Assembly: GCA_947090765.1 (NCBI GenBank)
Contig: OX352322.1
Coordinates: forward strand, 2,587,501-2,651,500
Length of the DNA stretch: 64,000 nucleotides
Direction: 5' to 3'
Source of the DNA: Pseudomonas sp. MM223
GTDB lineage: Bacteria > Pseudomonadota > Gammaproteobacteria > Pseudomonadales > Pseudomonadaceae
Notes under the pieces: model-generated
Database searches by the model: none
Told to the model about the DNA's origin: nothing
The model's input: the letters and a program-made list of their open reading frames with translations, nothing else
In this document: positions 35,632 through 45,038 of the stretch, piece by piece
Numbering within the stretch: position 1 is the first letter of the stretch
How the letters are laid out: every line of letters begins with the position of its first letter
Position numbers and translations under genes: made by a program

Positions 35632-36818
35632 TCAGGAGTAGAAGGAAGGGGCAGGGCGTTTGTCGTTGAGGGCCCACTCGCCGAGTTCGTGGATACGGTA
35701 GTCCACCGGGTCGTGCAGGGTTTGCGTGCGCAGGTTGCGCCAGTGCCGGTCGAAGCGCAGCGAGGCATGGGTGGCACGGGCACCGGTGACTTCGAACAGG
35801 CGGTTGCAGATGTCCAGGCCGTGGCGGCTGGCGGCGACCTTGGCGGTACCGATGGCCAGGGCCAGGTCACCGCGCTCTTCGGCGGTGAGGGCATGCTCCT
35901 TGGCCCAGGCGGCGTCCAGTTGGCGCGCGGCCCGTTCGATCAGCAGGCGCACGCTTTCCAGGCCGACCCAGAACTCGCCGTAATGGCGCAGCACGTAAGG
36001 GTCTTCGGCACTGCTGGCGGCGGCGGAGCGGAACCACGGCCGGCTTTCCTTCAGCGTGTACTGGCGGGCTTCGTCGAAGGCGCCCTCGGCAATGCCGAGG
36101 AACAGGTTGGCGAAGTGCAGCTGGGCAATCAGCGGCCGCAGGGCGGCAAACGGGGTGCTGAGGGGGCCCGGGTCGAGCAGCAGTTCATTGTGCTCGACCC
36201 GCACCCGCTCGAACGTGGCGCTGCCACTGTCGGTCTGGCGCTGGCCGATGTTGTTCCAGTCGCTGTGCAGGCTGATGCCGGTGCGGCCGCTGGGTATGGC
36301 GGCAATCAGCAGTTTGCCGCCGGCACGTTCGTCCACCGCCGAGGCGATGAGCATTTCCGAGTCGCTGGCGCCGGAGCAGAAGCTTTTTTTGCCAGAGAAC
36401 TCGCACCAGCCATCGAAGTGCTTGACCACCGTGCGTGTATCCAGCGGGTTCAGGGCATTGCCCCAAAACCACTGTTTGCGGGCAGTTTGCTCAAACCACG
36501 GCTGCCACTGGTCCGGGCGCGAGAACAGGCGCACGGTGGCCAGCATCAGGTGGTGAAAACCAAACACGTGGGCGATGGAGCTGTCGACCCGGGCAAACTC
36601 GCGCACCACCGCGAAGGTGTCGTGCCAGTTGGCGCCCTGGCCGCCGAAGGCCTGCGGGATCACCAGCGACAGCAGGCCGCTGCCACGCAGGGCATCGCGC
36701 TCGGCTTTCGGCGTACCGCCGCGCTCGTCGCGCTCGACGGCGGTGTGGGCAAACTGCCCGGCCAGTTCGCGGGCGATGGCCAGGGCCGGGCGCAGGGGGT
36801 ATTTACAGGTGCATTCAT
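35632..36818 (-). pseudogene. sfnC: Acyl-CoA dehydrogenase-like flavin-dependent monooxygenase, frameshifted near 36795 (probably a sequence error)
   Basis: The start MNAPVNTP at 36818 is followed within a few codons by a loss of frame in a five-base C run (minus strand) at 36795-36799. Adding one C restores LRPALAIARELAGQFAHTAV and then the long frame beginning VIPQAFGGQGANWHD. The joined protein is about 396 residues. It has the acyl-CoA dehydrogenase fold, as in the SfnC/DszC/MsuC group that uses FMNH2 to oxidise sulfur compounds. It lies 9 bases after sfnE, its flavin-reductase partner. The span of 1187 bases is one short of a multiple of three. Confidence 0.88.
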
Positions 36819-36827
36819 GGCCGCTCC

Positions 36828-37388
36828 TCAGGCGCTTTTACGCAGTGCGTGGTGGGCACCAAACAGCGGCACGGCACGTTCGGCGGCCAGGCGGATACGG
36901 GCGGCGAGTGCATCGCTGGAGACCCGGTAGTCGGCCAGTTCCGCCTGGCTGGCGAACACGCCGATGGGCAGGGTCAGGGCCTGCAGGAAGCTGAACAGCG
37001 GGCGCAGTTGGTGGTCGAGCACCAGTGCATGGCGTTCGCTGCCACCGGTGGCGGCGAGCAGGACCGGGGTGTCGACCAGGGCGTCCTGGCCGATCAGGTC
37101 GAACAGGTGCTTGAAATGGCCGGTGAAGCTGCCGCGGTACACGGGGGTGGTCACCACCAGCAGGTCGGCCTTTTCCACCAGGCGCAGTTGCTGTTCGACG
37201 TTTTCGGGCAGTTCGCTGCGCCACAGGGCGCTGCCCAGCGGACGGGCGATGTCACCCAGTTCGATCAGGTGCGGCTTGATGTGCAGGTGTTCGGCCAGTT
37301 CGGCGAGGATCGCCTCGGTCAAGGCCAGGGTGCGCGAAGGGCGGGAAGTGCCGCCGGACAGGGCTACGACGTTCAGTGGGGTGCTCAT
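36828..37388 (-). CDS. sfnE: NAD(P)H-dependent FMN reductase
   Basis: The product has 186 residues with a flavodoxin-like fold. The FMN phosphate loop is LSGGTSRPSRTLALTEAIL, and TTPVYRGSFTGHFKHLFDLI matches the MsuE/SfnE/SsuE group. It supplies FMNH2 to the SfnC-type monooxygenase. It is the first gene of sfnECR and has a sigma-54 promoter match about 42 bases upstream of its start. Confidence 0.9.
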   Translation of the reverse strand: MSTPLNVVALSGGTSRPSRTLALTEAILAELAEHLHIKPHLIELGDIARPLGSALWRSELPENVEQQLRLVEKADLLVVTTPVYRGSFTGHFKHLFDLIGQDALVDTPVLLAATGGSERHALVLDHQLRPLFSFLQALTLPIGVFASQAELADYRVSSDALAARIRLAAERAVPLFGAHHALRKSA

Positions 37389-37429
37389 GGGCAGGTCTCC
37401 GGTTCGGGTTGAGCGGGGGACTTTGCTTG

Positions 37430-37446
37430 AGCAATCGTCGTGCCGA
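37430..37446 (-). promoter_or_regulatory. Sigma-54 promoter candidate for sfnECR
   Basis: Read on the minus strand the site is TCGGCACGACGATTGCT. It matches the RpoN consensus TGGCACG-N4-TTGCW with GG and GC exactly ten bases apart and one mismatch before the GG. The -12 element is about 42 bases before the sfnE start, a sensible leader length. The block farther upstream, 37450-37600, is AT-rich and could hold activator sites. Confidence 0.72.
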
Positions 37447-37606
37447 GTTTAAATATTCTTTTAAATCAACAGTTTAGTGCATTTAAAGACTTGCGCCGCT
37501 GTTGCCGTGTGGGCGTTTCCTGTTGATCGGGTGTTGCGCTACGAACAGTTGGCCAGGTGTTGGCGGCTGTGCAGTGGAGAGAGTTATAGAGGATTATCTT
37601 TCGATG

Positions 37607-37642
37607 AAAAAAGAATAAGAATTTATATTCTTATTCGTTTTT
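37607..37642 (-). terminator. AT-rich factor-independent terminator of the TetR gene
   Basis: GAATAAGAAT at 37613-37622 pairs perfectly with ATTCTTATTC at 37627-37636 around TTAT. On the minus strand the hairpin begins a few bases after the TetR stop and is followed by six T. The stem is almost all A/T, which is odd in this GC-rich DNA. Confidence 0.6.
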
Positions 37643-38231
37643 ATCGAATGGCTGCCATTTTGCCGGTGCCGACAATGCCCTGTACGAACGTCACCAGCTG
37701 ATCCTTGGCGGTCATCACCGTTCCCCATTGCGCCTGCCCACACAGCAGGCCCAGCACTGCATGGGCAATAGACCGTGCGCGCGTTGCGGTCAGGCCGCAC
37801 TCGGCGGCGACGATGTCGCTGAGTAGCCCGCTGTATTCGGCTTTCAACTGTTCAACCTGCAACAGTTGGTCTTCGTTCAGGTTCATGGCTTCCCGTGTCA
37901 GCAACACCAGTTTGTCCGGGTTGGCCTGGCTGTAGGTCACAAAAGCCTGCACAAAGCAGGGCAAGCGTTCACTGGTGGCGCGGGCGCCTTTGAGGCATTG
38001 TCGGGTTTCATACAGCAGGTCGGTCAGGCTCGACTCGATCGGCTCGAACAGCAGGCCCTGCTTGCTTTCGATATGGTGATAAAGCGAGCCAGCGCGCAGG
38101 CCCAGGTGGCTGGCCAGGTCACGCAGGCCGATGGCCTGGTAGCCATGGCTGGCAAACAACGCGCTAGCCGCATCCAGCAAGCGGTCCCGGGCATGCGGGG
38201 TGGGTACGGGCGAGAGGCTGGAGGCGGGCAT
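37641..38231 (-). CDS. TetR/AcrR-family regulator
   Basis: The product has 196 residues from MPASSLSPV. The N-terminal helix-turn-helix LFASHGYQAIGLRDLASHLG is followed by LRAGSLYHHIESKQGLL, the TetR pattern. The C-terminal ligand domain is divergent. It is divergent from two SDR genes. A palindrome in that promoter recurs almost unchanged before the hydantoinase operon at 40044, so both are probably its targets. The inducer is unknown. Confidence 0.88.
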   Translation of the reverse strand: MPASSLSPVPTPHARDRLLDAASALFASHGYQAIGLRDLASHLGLRAGSLYHHIESKQGLLFEPIESSLTDLLYETRQCLKGARATSERLPCFVQAFVTYSQANPDKLVLLTREAMNLNEDQLLQVEQLKAEYSGLLSDIVAAECGLTATRARSIAHAVLGLLCGQAQWGTVMTAKDQLVTFVQGIVGTGKMAAIR

Positions 38232-38257
38232 GGCAGCACCTGTCGGCGAATTGATGT

Positions 38258-38292
38258 TTGACCAAATGTAAGACAACAGGCATCTTACGTAA
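38258..38292 (+). promoter_or_regulatory. Promoter and TetR-type operator before the SDR pair
   Basis: A -35 box TTGACC at 38258-38263 is followed after 17 bases by CATCTT as a weak -10. Inside it lies GTAAGA-N9-TCTTAC (38268-38288), an exact 6-base inverted repeat. The arrangement, operator inside promoter, fits repression by the adjacent TetR protein. The same block recurs at 39957. Confidence 0.7.
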
Positions 38293-38315
38293 AGACTCAA
38301 TCGCGGAGGTGTTTT

Positions 38316-39065
38316 GTGGATAATCAAACGGTGGTGATCGTAGGTGGTGCCTCGGGTCTGGGCCTGGAAACAGCCCGGCTGATGGTCAAGCGTGGCGCCG
38401 GCAAAATCGGCCTGATCGACCGTAACGAGCAATTGTTGGTACAAGCTGCAGAAGAACTGCGCGGGCAGGGTGTGGAGGTGGCGATCGCAGTGGGTGACAT
38501 TGCTCGCAAGGCCACCGCGCACGCTGCCTTCGCCCAGATCGTCGAAGGCCTGGGCCGGGTGCATTGCCTGGTCAACAGCGCGGCCATCTACCCGCGCCAG
38601 GACATCTTCGAGATCACCGACGAAGAGTGGGACCTGGAAAACGCCGTCAACATCAAGGGCACCTACCACATGATGGTCGCGGCGGTGCGCCACATGCAGC
38701 AATACGTGGCAGCCCCGGCGGTGACCGGCCGTATCGTCAACGTCACCTCGGTGGATGCCTTCAAGGCTCACCCGCAAAACGCCCACTATGCGGCGACCAA
38801 GGCTGCGGTGGTGAGCCTGACCAAGTCGTTCGCCCAGGCCTGCGCCAAGGACCAGATCCTGGTCAACTCGGTGGCCCCGGCCGGTTTTGCCACCGAGCGC
38901 GCCAAGCAATTGGGCTTCCTCGGCGAACTGGCAGCCGCCAACCCGCTGGGCCGGGCGGCGGAGCCGGCAGAAATCGCCGAGTGGATCGTGATGATGGGCA
39001 GCAGCCGCAACAGCTACGCCACGGGCGAAAACGTGATTGTCAGCGGGGGTTACATTTATGCCTGA
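38316..39065 (+). CDS. Short-chain dehydrogenase/reductase
   Basis: The product has 249 residues with a GTG start after GCGGAGGT. The nucleotide motif is [26 protein letters not shown] replaces the usual NNAG; the catalytic residues are in NVTSVDAF and [11 protein letters not shown]. The aspartate in LIDRN suggests NAD rather than NADP. The substrate alcohol or ketone is unknown. Its end overlaps the next SDR gene by 8 bases. Confidence 0.88.
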   Translation: MDNQTVVIVGGASGLGLETARLMVKRGAGKIGLIDRNEQLLVQAAEELRGQGVEVAIAVGDIARKATAHAAFAQIVEGLGRVHCLVNSAAIYPRQDIFEITDEEWDLENAVNIKGTYHMMVAAVRHMQQYVAAPAVTGRIVNVTSVDAFKAHPQNAHYAATKAAVVSLTKSFAQACAKDQILVNSVAPAGFATERAKQLGFLGELAAANPLGRAAEPAEIAEWIVMMGSSRNSYATGENVIVSGGYIYA

Positions 39066-39813
39066 AGTCGCATTCCCCGAGGGCTACCAGCGCGCGCTGG
39101 TGACCGGGGCTACCAGCGGTATCGGCAAGGCCATTGTGCTGGCGCTGCGTGACGCTGGCTTGCAGGTAATTGCAGTGGGGCGCAGCCCGGAGGCGCTGGC
39201 GGAGCTTGCTGGCGAGCCCGGTGTGACCACCTTGCAGGCGGATGTGCGCGACTACCGGTCGCTGGCTGCCGCGCTGGAAGGGCAGGCGGTGGATGTGCTG
39301 GTCAACAACGCAGGCATTCTTTCCACCCGTGCGGCGTTTCAGGATATCGACGAAGCCGAAATCGACAACATGCTCGACATCAACCTCAAGGCGCCGCTAC
39401 ACCTGGCGCGTCAGGTGTTGCCGGGCATGGTCGGGCGGGGCAGGGGGCATCTGTTTTTCATTGGCTCCAGTGCCGGCCGCGCGCCGCACCCGGGTGCGGC
39501 GGTGTACGGGGCGTCCAAGGCCGGCGTGAGCCTGTTCTGCGATGCCTTGCGCTGTGATCTGCTGGGCAGCGGTGTGCGGGTGACCGAGATTGCCCCGGGC
39601 AGGGTGCAGACCCAGCTGTACAAGGCTGCGATGGGCATGCAGGCGGCGGGTAGCGAGCTGTATGACGGTTATGAGTCGATCCAGCCGGAAGACATCGCAC
39701 AGCTGCTGCTGGCGGCGCTGAAAATGCCGCGGCAGGTGGATGTGTCGCGGCTGGAAGTGTTCCCCACGGCGCAGGCGGTGGGTGGTGGGCGGATGGTCAA
39801 GACCGCGGGTTGA
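39058..39813 (+). CDS. Short-chain dehydrogenase/reductase
   Basis: The product has 251 residues from MPEVAFPEG. The nucleotide motif is [18 protein letters not shown], then [11 protein letters not shown], and the catalytic serine and YxxxK are in [26 protein letters not shown] after the first strand suggests NADP. It is coupled to the previous SDR gene by an 8-base overlap; paired SDRs often oxidise and then reduce neighbouring positions. A REP pair follows. Confidence 0.88.
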   Translation: MPEVAFPEGYQRALVTGATSGIGKAIVLALRDAGLQVIAVGRSPEALAELAGEPGVTTLQADVRDYRSLAAALEGQAVDVLVNNAGILSTRAAFQDIDEAEIDNMLDINLKAPLHLARQVLPGMVGRGRGHLFFIGSSAGRAPHPGAAVYGASKAGVSLFCDALRCDLLGSGVRVTEIAPGRVQTQLYKAAMGMQAAGSELYDGYESIQPEDIAQLLLAALKMPRQVDVSRLEVFPTAQAVGGGRMVKTAG

Positions 39814-39821
39814 TGGGTTGG

Positions 39822-39930
39822 CTGTGCCGGCCTTTTCGCGGGTGAACCCGCTCCCACAGGTACGGTGCAGCGGTCAGGGCCTGTGATGATCCTGTGGGAG
39901 CGGGTTTACCCGCGAAAGGGCCGGCACAGG
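39822..39930. repeat. REP inverted pair (subfamily C)
   Basis: Arms 39822-39860 and 39891-39930 carry CGGGTTTACCCGCGAAAGGG and complement, close to the published P. putida REP consensus. It ends the SDR unit and precedes the hydantoinase promoter. Confidence 0.85.
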
Positions 39931-39956
39931 AAGCACCATTTTGAGCAAATAGGTGC

Positions 39957-39991
39957 TTGACCACCTGTAAGACAACATATAACTTACATGA
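39957..39991 (+). promoter_or_regulatory. Promoter and TetR-type operator before hyuA
   Basis: TTGACC at 39957-39962, then TGTAAGACAACA, then CTTAC at 39983-39987, with the same internal spacing as the copy at 38258. The palindrome here is GTAAGA-N9-ACTTAC. The two blocks share most positions across about 38 bases, which indicates one regulator for both. Confidence 0.7.
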
Positions 39992-40043
39992 AGACCGCTT
40001 CAGCCGGTCGAGACAACTACAAAGCATTGCAGGGGATATGACG

Positions 40044-42119
40044 ATGACTGCGACATCATGCCGGGTCGGCGTGGACATAGGCGGCACCTTCACCGATATC
40101 GCGCTGGACGTGAACGGCGTGCTGCATTCGACCAAAATCCTGACCGACTACGAGCTGCCCGAGCGGGCCATTCTCACCGGCGTGCGCCAGGTGGTGGAGC
40201 AGGCGGGCCTGGCGCTGTCGGACATCGATCAGTTGATCCACGGCACCACCCTGGCCACCAACGCCCTGATCGAGCGCCGTGGCGCACGCACAGCCTTCAT
40301 CACCACCGAAGGCTTCCGTGACACCTTGGAAATGCGCACCGAAAACCGCTTCGAGCAGTACGACATCAACATCGTCCTGCCGCCGCCGCTGATCGATCGC
40401 GAACACCGCTACACCCTGCGCGAACGCCTGGATGTCAAAGGCCGGGTGCTGATTGCCCCTGCGCAGGCCGATATCGATGCCCTGGTCGAGCGCATCGCCG
40501 AAGGCAACTACCAAAGCGTTGCCATCGGCTTCATCCACAGCTACGTCAACGGCGCCCACGAGCGCCAGTTGCGCGATGCCCTGCAGGCGCGCCTGCCGCA
40601 GTTGTCGATTTCCATTTCCAGCGAAGTCTCGCCGCAGATGCGCGAGTTCGAGCGCTTCAATACCGTCTGCGCCAATGCCTACGTCAAGCCGCTGATCAAG
40701 TCTTACCTGGACCGCCTGGTGGTAACCCTCAAGCAAGAGGGCGCCGATTGCCCGGTGTTCATGATCCACTCCGGCGGCGGCATCATCTCGGTGCAGAGCG
40801 CAGCCGAGTTTCCGGTGCGCCTGGTGGAATCCGGCCCGGCCGGTGGTGCCATCTTTGCTGCCGACATCGCCCGCCGTTACCAGCTGCAGAACGTGCTGTC
40901 GTTCGACATGGGCGGCACCACGGCAAAAATCTGCCTGATCGAAGACCAGGTGCCAAAAACCGCGAAAACCTTCGAAGTCGCACGTACCTACCGCTTCAAG
41001 AAGGGCAGCGGCATGCCGATTTCCATCCCTGTGGTGGAAATGGTCGAGATCGGCGCCGGTGGTGGTTCCATCGCCAGCATCGACAGCATGCGCCAGATCC
41101 GCGTTGGCCCGCACAGTGCGGCCTCCGAACCTGGCCCTGCCTGCTATGGCCGTGGTGGCCTGGAGCCGACCATCACCGACGCCAACCTGCTGCTTGGCCG
41201 CCTGGATGCCGACAACTTCGCCGGTGGCGCGCTGCGCCTGTCCAGTGACAACGCCGCCGATGCGATGGCCCGGGTCATCGGCCAGCCGCTGGGCATGCAG
41301 GCCGACACCGCTGCATTCGGTGTGTGCGAAGTGGTCGACGAGAACATGGCTAACGCCGGCCGTGTGCATGCGGTGGAAAGCGGCAAGGACATTGCCGACT
41401 ACACCATGATCACCTTCGGTGGCGGTGGCCCGCTGCACGCCGCACGGCTGTGCGAGAAGATGGGCGTGGCGCGTTTTATCGTCCCGGCCGGTGCCGGTGT
41501 GGGCTCGGCCATTGGCTTCCTGCGTGCGCCGTTCGGCTACGAGGCCGTGCGCAGCGCCTTCGTGCGCCTGTCCGAGTTCGAGGCCGCGCAAGTCAATGGC
41601 CTGATCGACGAGATGAAAGCCGAGTCGCTGGGCTTCCTGCGCCAGGGCATGCCGGAAGGTGAGCCGGAAATGGACTGCACCGCGTTCATGCGCTACGTGG
41701 GCCAGGGCTGGGAAATCCCGGTTGTGTTGCCTTTCAAAGCCTTCAGTGCTGCCGATACGGCAGAGTTCAAAGCCCGCTTCGAAGAAGCCTACACCCGCTT
41801 CTTCGGCCGCCCCATCGAAGGGCCGGACATCGAGATCGTCAGCTGGTCGGTCAGGGCCAGTTCGCCGCTGCCGCCGGTTACACGCATCGAAGAAGTGGGC
41901 GCCGCCTACCGCGCCCATGAAGTCACGCGCCGCCAGGTGTTCGACGTGGCTGCTGGCGGGTTTGTCGAAGCCGGCATCTACCCACGCGAAGAGCTGCAGG
42001 TCGGTGCCCGCGTCGACGGCCCGGCGATCATCGTCGAGCGCGAAACCTCGACCTTCGTCACCTCCAACTTCACCGCCACGGTCCAGCCAGACGGCTGCCT
42101 GCTGGTCGTGCGCCGCTAA
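40044..42119 (+). CDS. Hydantoinase/oxoprolinase subunit A (HyuA-type)
   Basis: The product has 691 residues. ATG 40044 lies 7 bases after AGGGGA; the ATG at 40038 is too close. The N-terminal nucleotide-binding motif GVDIGGTFTDIALD and HGTTLATNALIERRGA are family hallmarks, as are FMIHSGGGI and SFDMGGTTAKICLI. HyuA/HyuB pairs use ATP to open cyclic amides such as N-methylhydantoin, 5-oxoproline or lactams, or to carboxylate ketones. The ring substrate is unknown. It is the first gene of the TetR-linked operon. Confidence 0.9.
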   Translation: MTATSCRVGVDIGGTFTDIALDVNGVLHSTKILTDYELPERAILTGVRQVVEQAGLALSDIDQLIHGTTLATNALIERRGARTAFITTEGFRDTLEMRTENRFEQYDINIVLPPPLIDREHRYTLRERLDVKGRVLIAPAQADIDALVERIAEGNYQSVAIGFIHSYVNGAHERQLRDALQARLPQLSISISSEVSPQMREFERFNTVCANAYVKPLIKSYLDRLVVTLKQEGADCPVFMIHSGGGIISVQSAAEFPVRLVESGPAGGAIFAADIARRYQLQNVLSFDMGGTTAKICLIEDQVPKTAKTFEVARTYRFKKGSGMPISIPVVEMVEIGAGGGSIASIDSMRQIRVGPHSAASEPGPACYGRGGLEPTITDANLLLGRLDADNFAGGALRLSSDNAADAMARVIGQPLGMQADTAAFGVCEVVDENMANAGRVHAVESGKDIADYTMITFGGGGPLHAARLCEKMGVARFIVPAGAGVGSAIGFLRAPFGYEAVRSAFVRLSEFEAAQVNGLIDEMKAESLGFLRQGMPEGEPEMDCTAFMRYVGQGWEIPVVLPFKAFSAADTAEFKARFEEAYTRFFGRPIEGPDIEIVSWSVRASSPLPPVTRIEEVGAAYRAHEVTRRQVFDVAAGGFVEAGIYPREELQVGARVDGPAIIVERETSTFVTSNFTATVQPDGCLLVVRR

Positions 42120-42142
42120 CGCCTGATTCGGAAGCCAGAACC

Positions 42143-43807
42143 ATGAGCGATACTTTGATCGACATTCAAATGCAGGTGATGTGGAACCGCCTGGTCTCGG
42201 TGGTCGAAGAACAGGCCCTGACCCTGATCCGCACCGCGTTTTCCACCAGCGTACGTGAAGCCGGCGACTTGTCTGCCGGTGTGTTCGACCGCGCCGGCAA
42301 CATGCTGGCCCAGGCCGTCACCGGCACCCCGGGCCACGTCAATACCATGGCCGAGGCGGTGGTGCACTTCATCAATGACATCGGCGAAGACAACATCTTC
42401 GAAGGCGATGTGTACGTGACCAACGACCCGTGGAAGGGTACCGGCCACCTGCACGACATCACCATCGTTTCGCCGTCGTTCTACAAGGGCAGGCTGATTG
42501 GCTACTTCGCCAGTACCGCCCATGTGGTGGATATCGGTGGTCGCGGCTTTGGCCCCGATGCCCGCGAGGTGTACGAGGAAGGCCTGTTCATCCCGATCAT
42601 GAAGCTGTTCGAGCGCGGTAAGGTCAACCGCGACCTGATCAACATCCTGCGCAACAACGTGCGCGAGAACGACCGGGTGGTGGGCGACTTCTATGCACTG
42701 TCGGCGTGCAACGAGACCGGTCACAAGCGCCTGCTCGACATGCTCGAAGAGTTCAAGCTGGACGACCTGGAGCACATTGGTGGCTTTATCCTGGAGCACA
42801 GCCGCCGCGCAACGCAGGAATGTTTCAAATCGCTGCCCCACGGTACCTACACCAACAGCATGACCCTGGATGGCTACGACGTGCCGGTGACCCTGGCGGT
42901 AACCCTCACCGTCGGCCCCGATGGCATCAAGAGCGATTTTACCGGCACCTCGGGCATGAGCCAGTTTGGCATCAACGTGCCGTTGGGCTACGCCAAGGCC
43001 TATGCCTGCTATGGCCTCAAGTGCATTGTCGCGCCAGAAATCCCTAACAACACTGCGTCGTTGGCGCCGTTCGAGGTCACTGCGCCGGAAGGCTGCATCC
43101 TAAACGCCAAGCACCCGGCACCGGTCTCGGTGCGCCATGTGCTGGGTCACTTCGTGCCCGACCTGGTGCTCGGCGCACTGCACAAATGCCTGCCCGGCAA
43201 AGTGCCGGCCGAGGGCGCCAGTGCCTTGTGGAACCTGCACCTGAGCGTGCGCCCGCTGGAAAGCAACCCGAACGGCCGAAATGCCGAAATGCTGATGTTC
43301 AACAGTGGCGGCATGGGTGCCCGTTCGGCGATGGATGGCCTCAGTGCCACGGCGTTCCCCAGCGGCGTACACACCATGCCGGTGGAAGCCACCGAGCATG
43401 CTGGCCCGGTGGTGGTGTGGCGCAAGGAGCTGCGTGAAGGCTCCGGTGGTGCCGGCCAGTTGCGCGGTGGCCTGGGCCAGGAGATCGAAGTGTCGGCGGC
43501 CGAGGGCTATAGCTTCCGCTTCAGTGCCATGTTCGACCGGATCCAGTACCCGGCACGTGGCCTGGAGGGTGGTAAAGAGGGTGCCGAAGGTTTTGTCGGC
43601 CTGGACGATGGCAGCTTGCTGCGTGGCAAGGGGCAGCAGTTTGTGCCTGCCGAGCGCCGCCTGGTGCTGCGCCTGCCCGGTGGTGGCGGCTATGGCGACC
43701 CACGCCAGCGTGACCCCAAGCAGGTTGAACGCGATGTGCGTGCGGGCTACATCAGTGCCGAGCAGGCACGCAATGACTACGGCTTCGACGCCGCCCAGGA
43801 GCGCTAG
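42143..43807 (+). CDS. Hydantoinase B/oxoprolinase family protein (HyuB-type)
   Basis: The product has 554 residues, 23 bases after the A subunit. Landmarks are FSTSVREAGDLSAGVFDR, the conserved acidic/histidine motif NDPWKGTGHLHDI, and HVVDIGGRGFGPDAREVYEEG-type metal/ATP-site sequence, ending with LRLPGGGGYGDP. It is the partner of HyuA in ATP-dependent ring opening. Caprolactamase, the OplAB lactamase and acetone carboxylase are related systems, so lactam or hydantoin substrates are both possible. Confidence 0.9.
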   Translation: MSDTLIDIQMQVMWNRLVSVVEEQALTLIRTAFSTSVREAGDLSAGVFDRAGNMLAQAVTGTPGHVNTMAEAVVHFINDIGEDNIFEGDVYVTNDPWKGTGHLHDITIVSPSFYKGRLIGYFASTAHVVDIGGRGFGPDAREVYEEGLFIPIMKLFERGKVNRDLINILRNNVRENDRVVGDFYALSACNETGHKRLLDMLEEFKLDDLEHIGGFILEHSRRATQECFKSLPHGTYTNSMTLDGYDVPVTLAVTLTVGPDGIKSDFTGTSGMSQFGINVPLGYAKAYACYGLKCIVAPEIPNNTASLAPFEVTAPEGCILNAKHPAPVSVRHVLGHFVPDLVLGALHKCLPGKVPAEGASALWNLHLSVRPLESNPNGRNAEMLMFNSGGMGARSAMDGLSATAFPSGVHTMPVEATEHAGPVVVWRKELREGSGGAGQLRGGLGQEIEVSAAEGYSFRFSAMFDRIQYPARGLEGGKEGAEGFVGLDDGSLLRGKGQQFVPAERRLVLRLPGGGGYGDPRQRDPKQVERDVRAGYISAEQARNDYGFDAAQER

Positions 43808-43810
43808 AAA

Positions 43811-45013
43811 ATGGACGTGCAAAGCAGCCGCGTGCGTGCGGTAAAAAGCTCGCCAAGCATGGCCGTGTCGGTGCTGGCCAAGCAGATGCTGGCCCAGGGC
43901 GAACCGGTCATCAACCTGGCCCTTGGCGAGCCGGACTATAACGTGCCGGCTCACGTGATCGAGGCTGCGTACCAGGCAATGCTTGCGGGCAACAACCACT
44001 ACACCGGGCCCAATGGCCTGGAAGTGTTGCGCCAGGCTATCGTCGACAAGTTTGCCCGGGAGAACGACCTGGCCTATGGGCTGGACGAAATCTGTGTGGG
44101 CAATGGTGCCAAGCAGCTGTTGTTCAATGCCTTCCTCGCTACGCTCGAACCGGGTGATGAGGTGATCACCCCGGCACCTTACTGGGTGTCGTACACCGAC
44201 ATGGCCCTGCTCAATGGCGGCGTGCCCAAGGTCATTCCGTGTGGCGCGCAGCAGGGCTTCAAGCTCAAACCCGAGCAGTTGGAGGCCGCCATTACCCCGC
44301 GCACCCGCTGGGTGATGCTCAACTCGCCGAACAACCCGAGCGGGGCGATTTTCACCCGTGAAGAGTTTGCTGCGTTGGGCAAGGTGCTGGAGCGGCACCC
44401 GAACGTGCTGATCATCTCTGACGAGATCTACGAGCACATCGTGCTGGGCGATCAGCCGTTTGTGTCCTTCGTCACGGCGTGCCCACAGTTGCGTGAGCGC
44501 ACCTTGCTGATCAATGGCGTGTCCAAGGCCTATGCCATGACCGGCTACCGGCTGGGTTACGCCGCCGGGCCAAAAGACCTGGTAGTGGCGATGAACAAGA
44601 CCCAGTCGCAGACCACCACTTGCCCTTCGAGCATTTCTCAGCTGGCGGCCGTGGCCGCGCTGAACGGGCCGCAGGATTTCGTGCGCGAGGCCAACCGCGA
44701 GTACCAGGCGCGTGGTGCGCTGGTGGTGCAGGGGTTGGCGCAGATCCCGGGCTTGCAATTGCAGATGCCACAGGGCGCGTTCTATGCCTTCCCGGAGGTC
44801 AGTGCCTTCATTGGCAAGCGCACCCCTGATGGCCAGGTCATTGGCAACGATGCCGACCTTTCGGCCTACCTGCTACGCGTCGGCAAGGTCGCGACCGTGC
44901 CGGGCTCGGCGTTTGGCCTGGAACCCTACATTCGTCTGTCGTTCGCCACATCGCGACAGGAACTGGAACAAGCCCTGGGGCAGCTGCGCGATGCGTTCGC
45001 GGCGCTGTCCTGA
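43811..45013 (+). CDS. PLP-dependent class I aminotransferase (AspC-like)
   Basis: The product has 400 residues, 3 bases after the hydantoinase B gene. Motifs are LALGEPDYNVPAHV, HYTGPNGLEVLR, NSPNNPSGAIF, and the PLP lysine in GVSKAYAMTGYRLGYAAGP. FGLEPYIRLSFA holds the carboxylate-binding arginine. It resembles aspartate/aromatic aminotransferases that act on alpha-amino acids. In this operon it probably transaminates the amino acid released by ring opening. Confidence 0.88.
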   Translation: MDVQSSRVRAVKSSPSMAVSVLAKQMLAQGEPVINLALGEPDYNVPAHVIEAAYQAMLAGNNHYTGPNGLEVLRQAIVDKFARENDLAYGLDEICVGNGAKQLLFNAFLATLEPGDEVITPAPYWVSYTDMALLNGGVPKVIPCGAQQGFKLKPEQLEAAITPRTRWVMLNSPNNPSGAIFTREEFAALGKVLERHPNVLIISDEIYEHIVLGDQPFVSFVTACPQLRERTLLINGVSKAYAMTGYRLGYAAGPKDLVVAMNKTQSQTTTCPSSISQLAAVAALNGPQDFVREANREYQARGALVVQGLAQIPGLQLQMPQGAFYAFPEVSAFIGKRTPDGQVIGNDADLSAYLLRVGKVATVPGSAFGLEPYIRLSFATSRQELEQALGQLRDAFAALS

Positions 45014-45038
45014 GCCCACCAAGCATTCGAGGTAACAC

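Noticed and set aside
40056..41918. A 620-codon open frame on the minus strand opposite hyuA
   Set aside because: Its composition follows from the codon bias of the real HyuA gene on the other strand. It has no family motif and no ribosome site.
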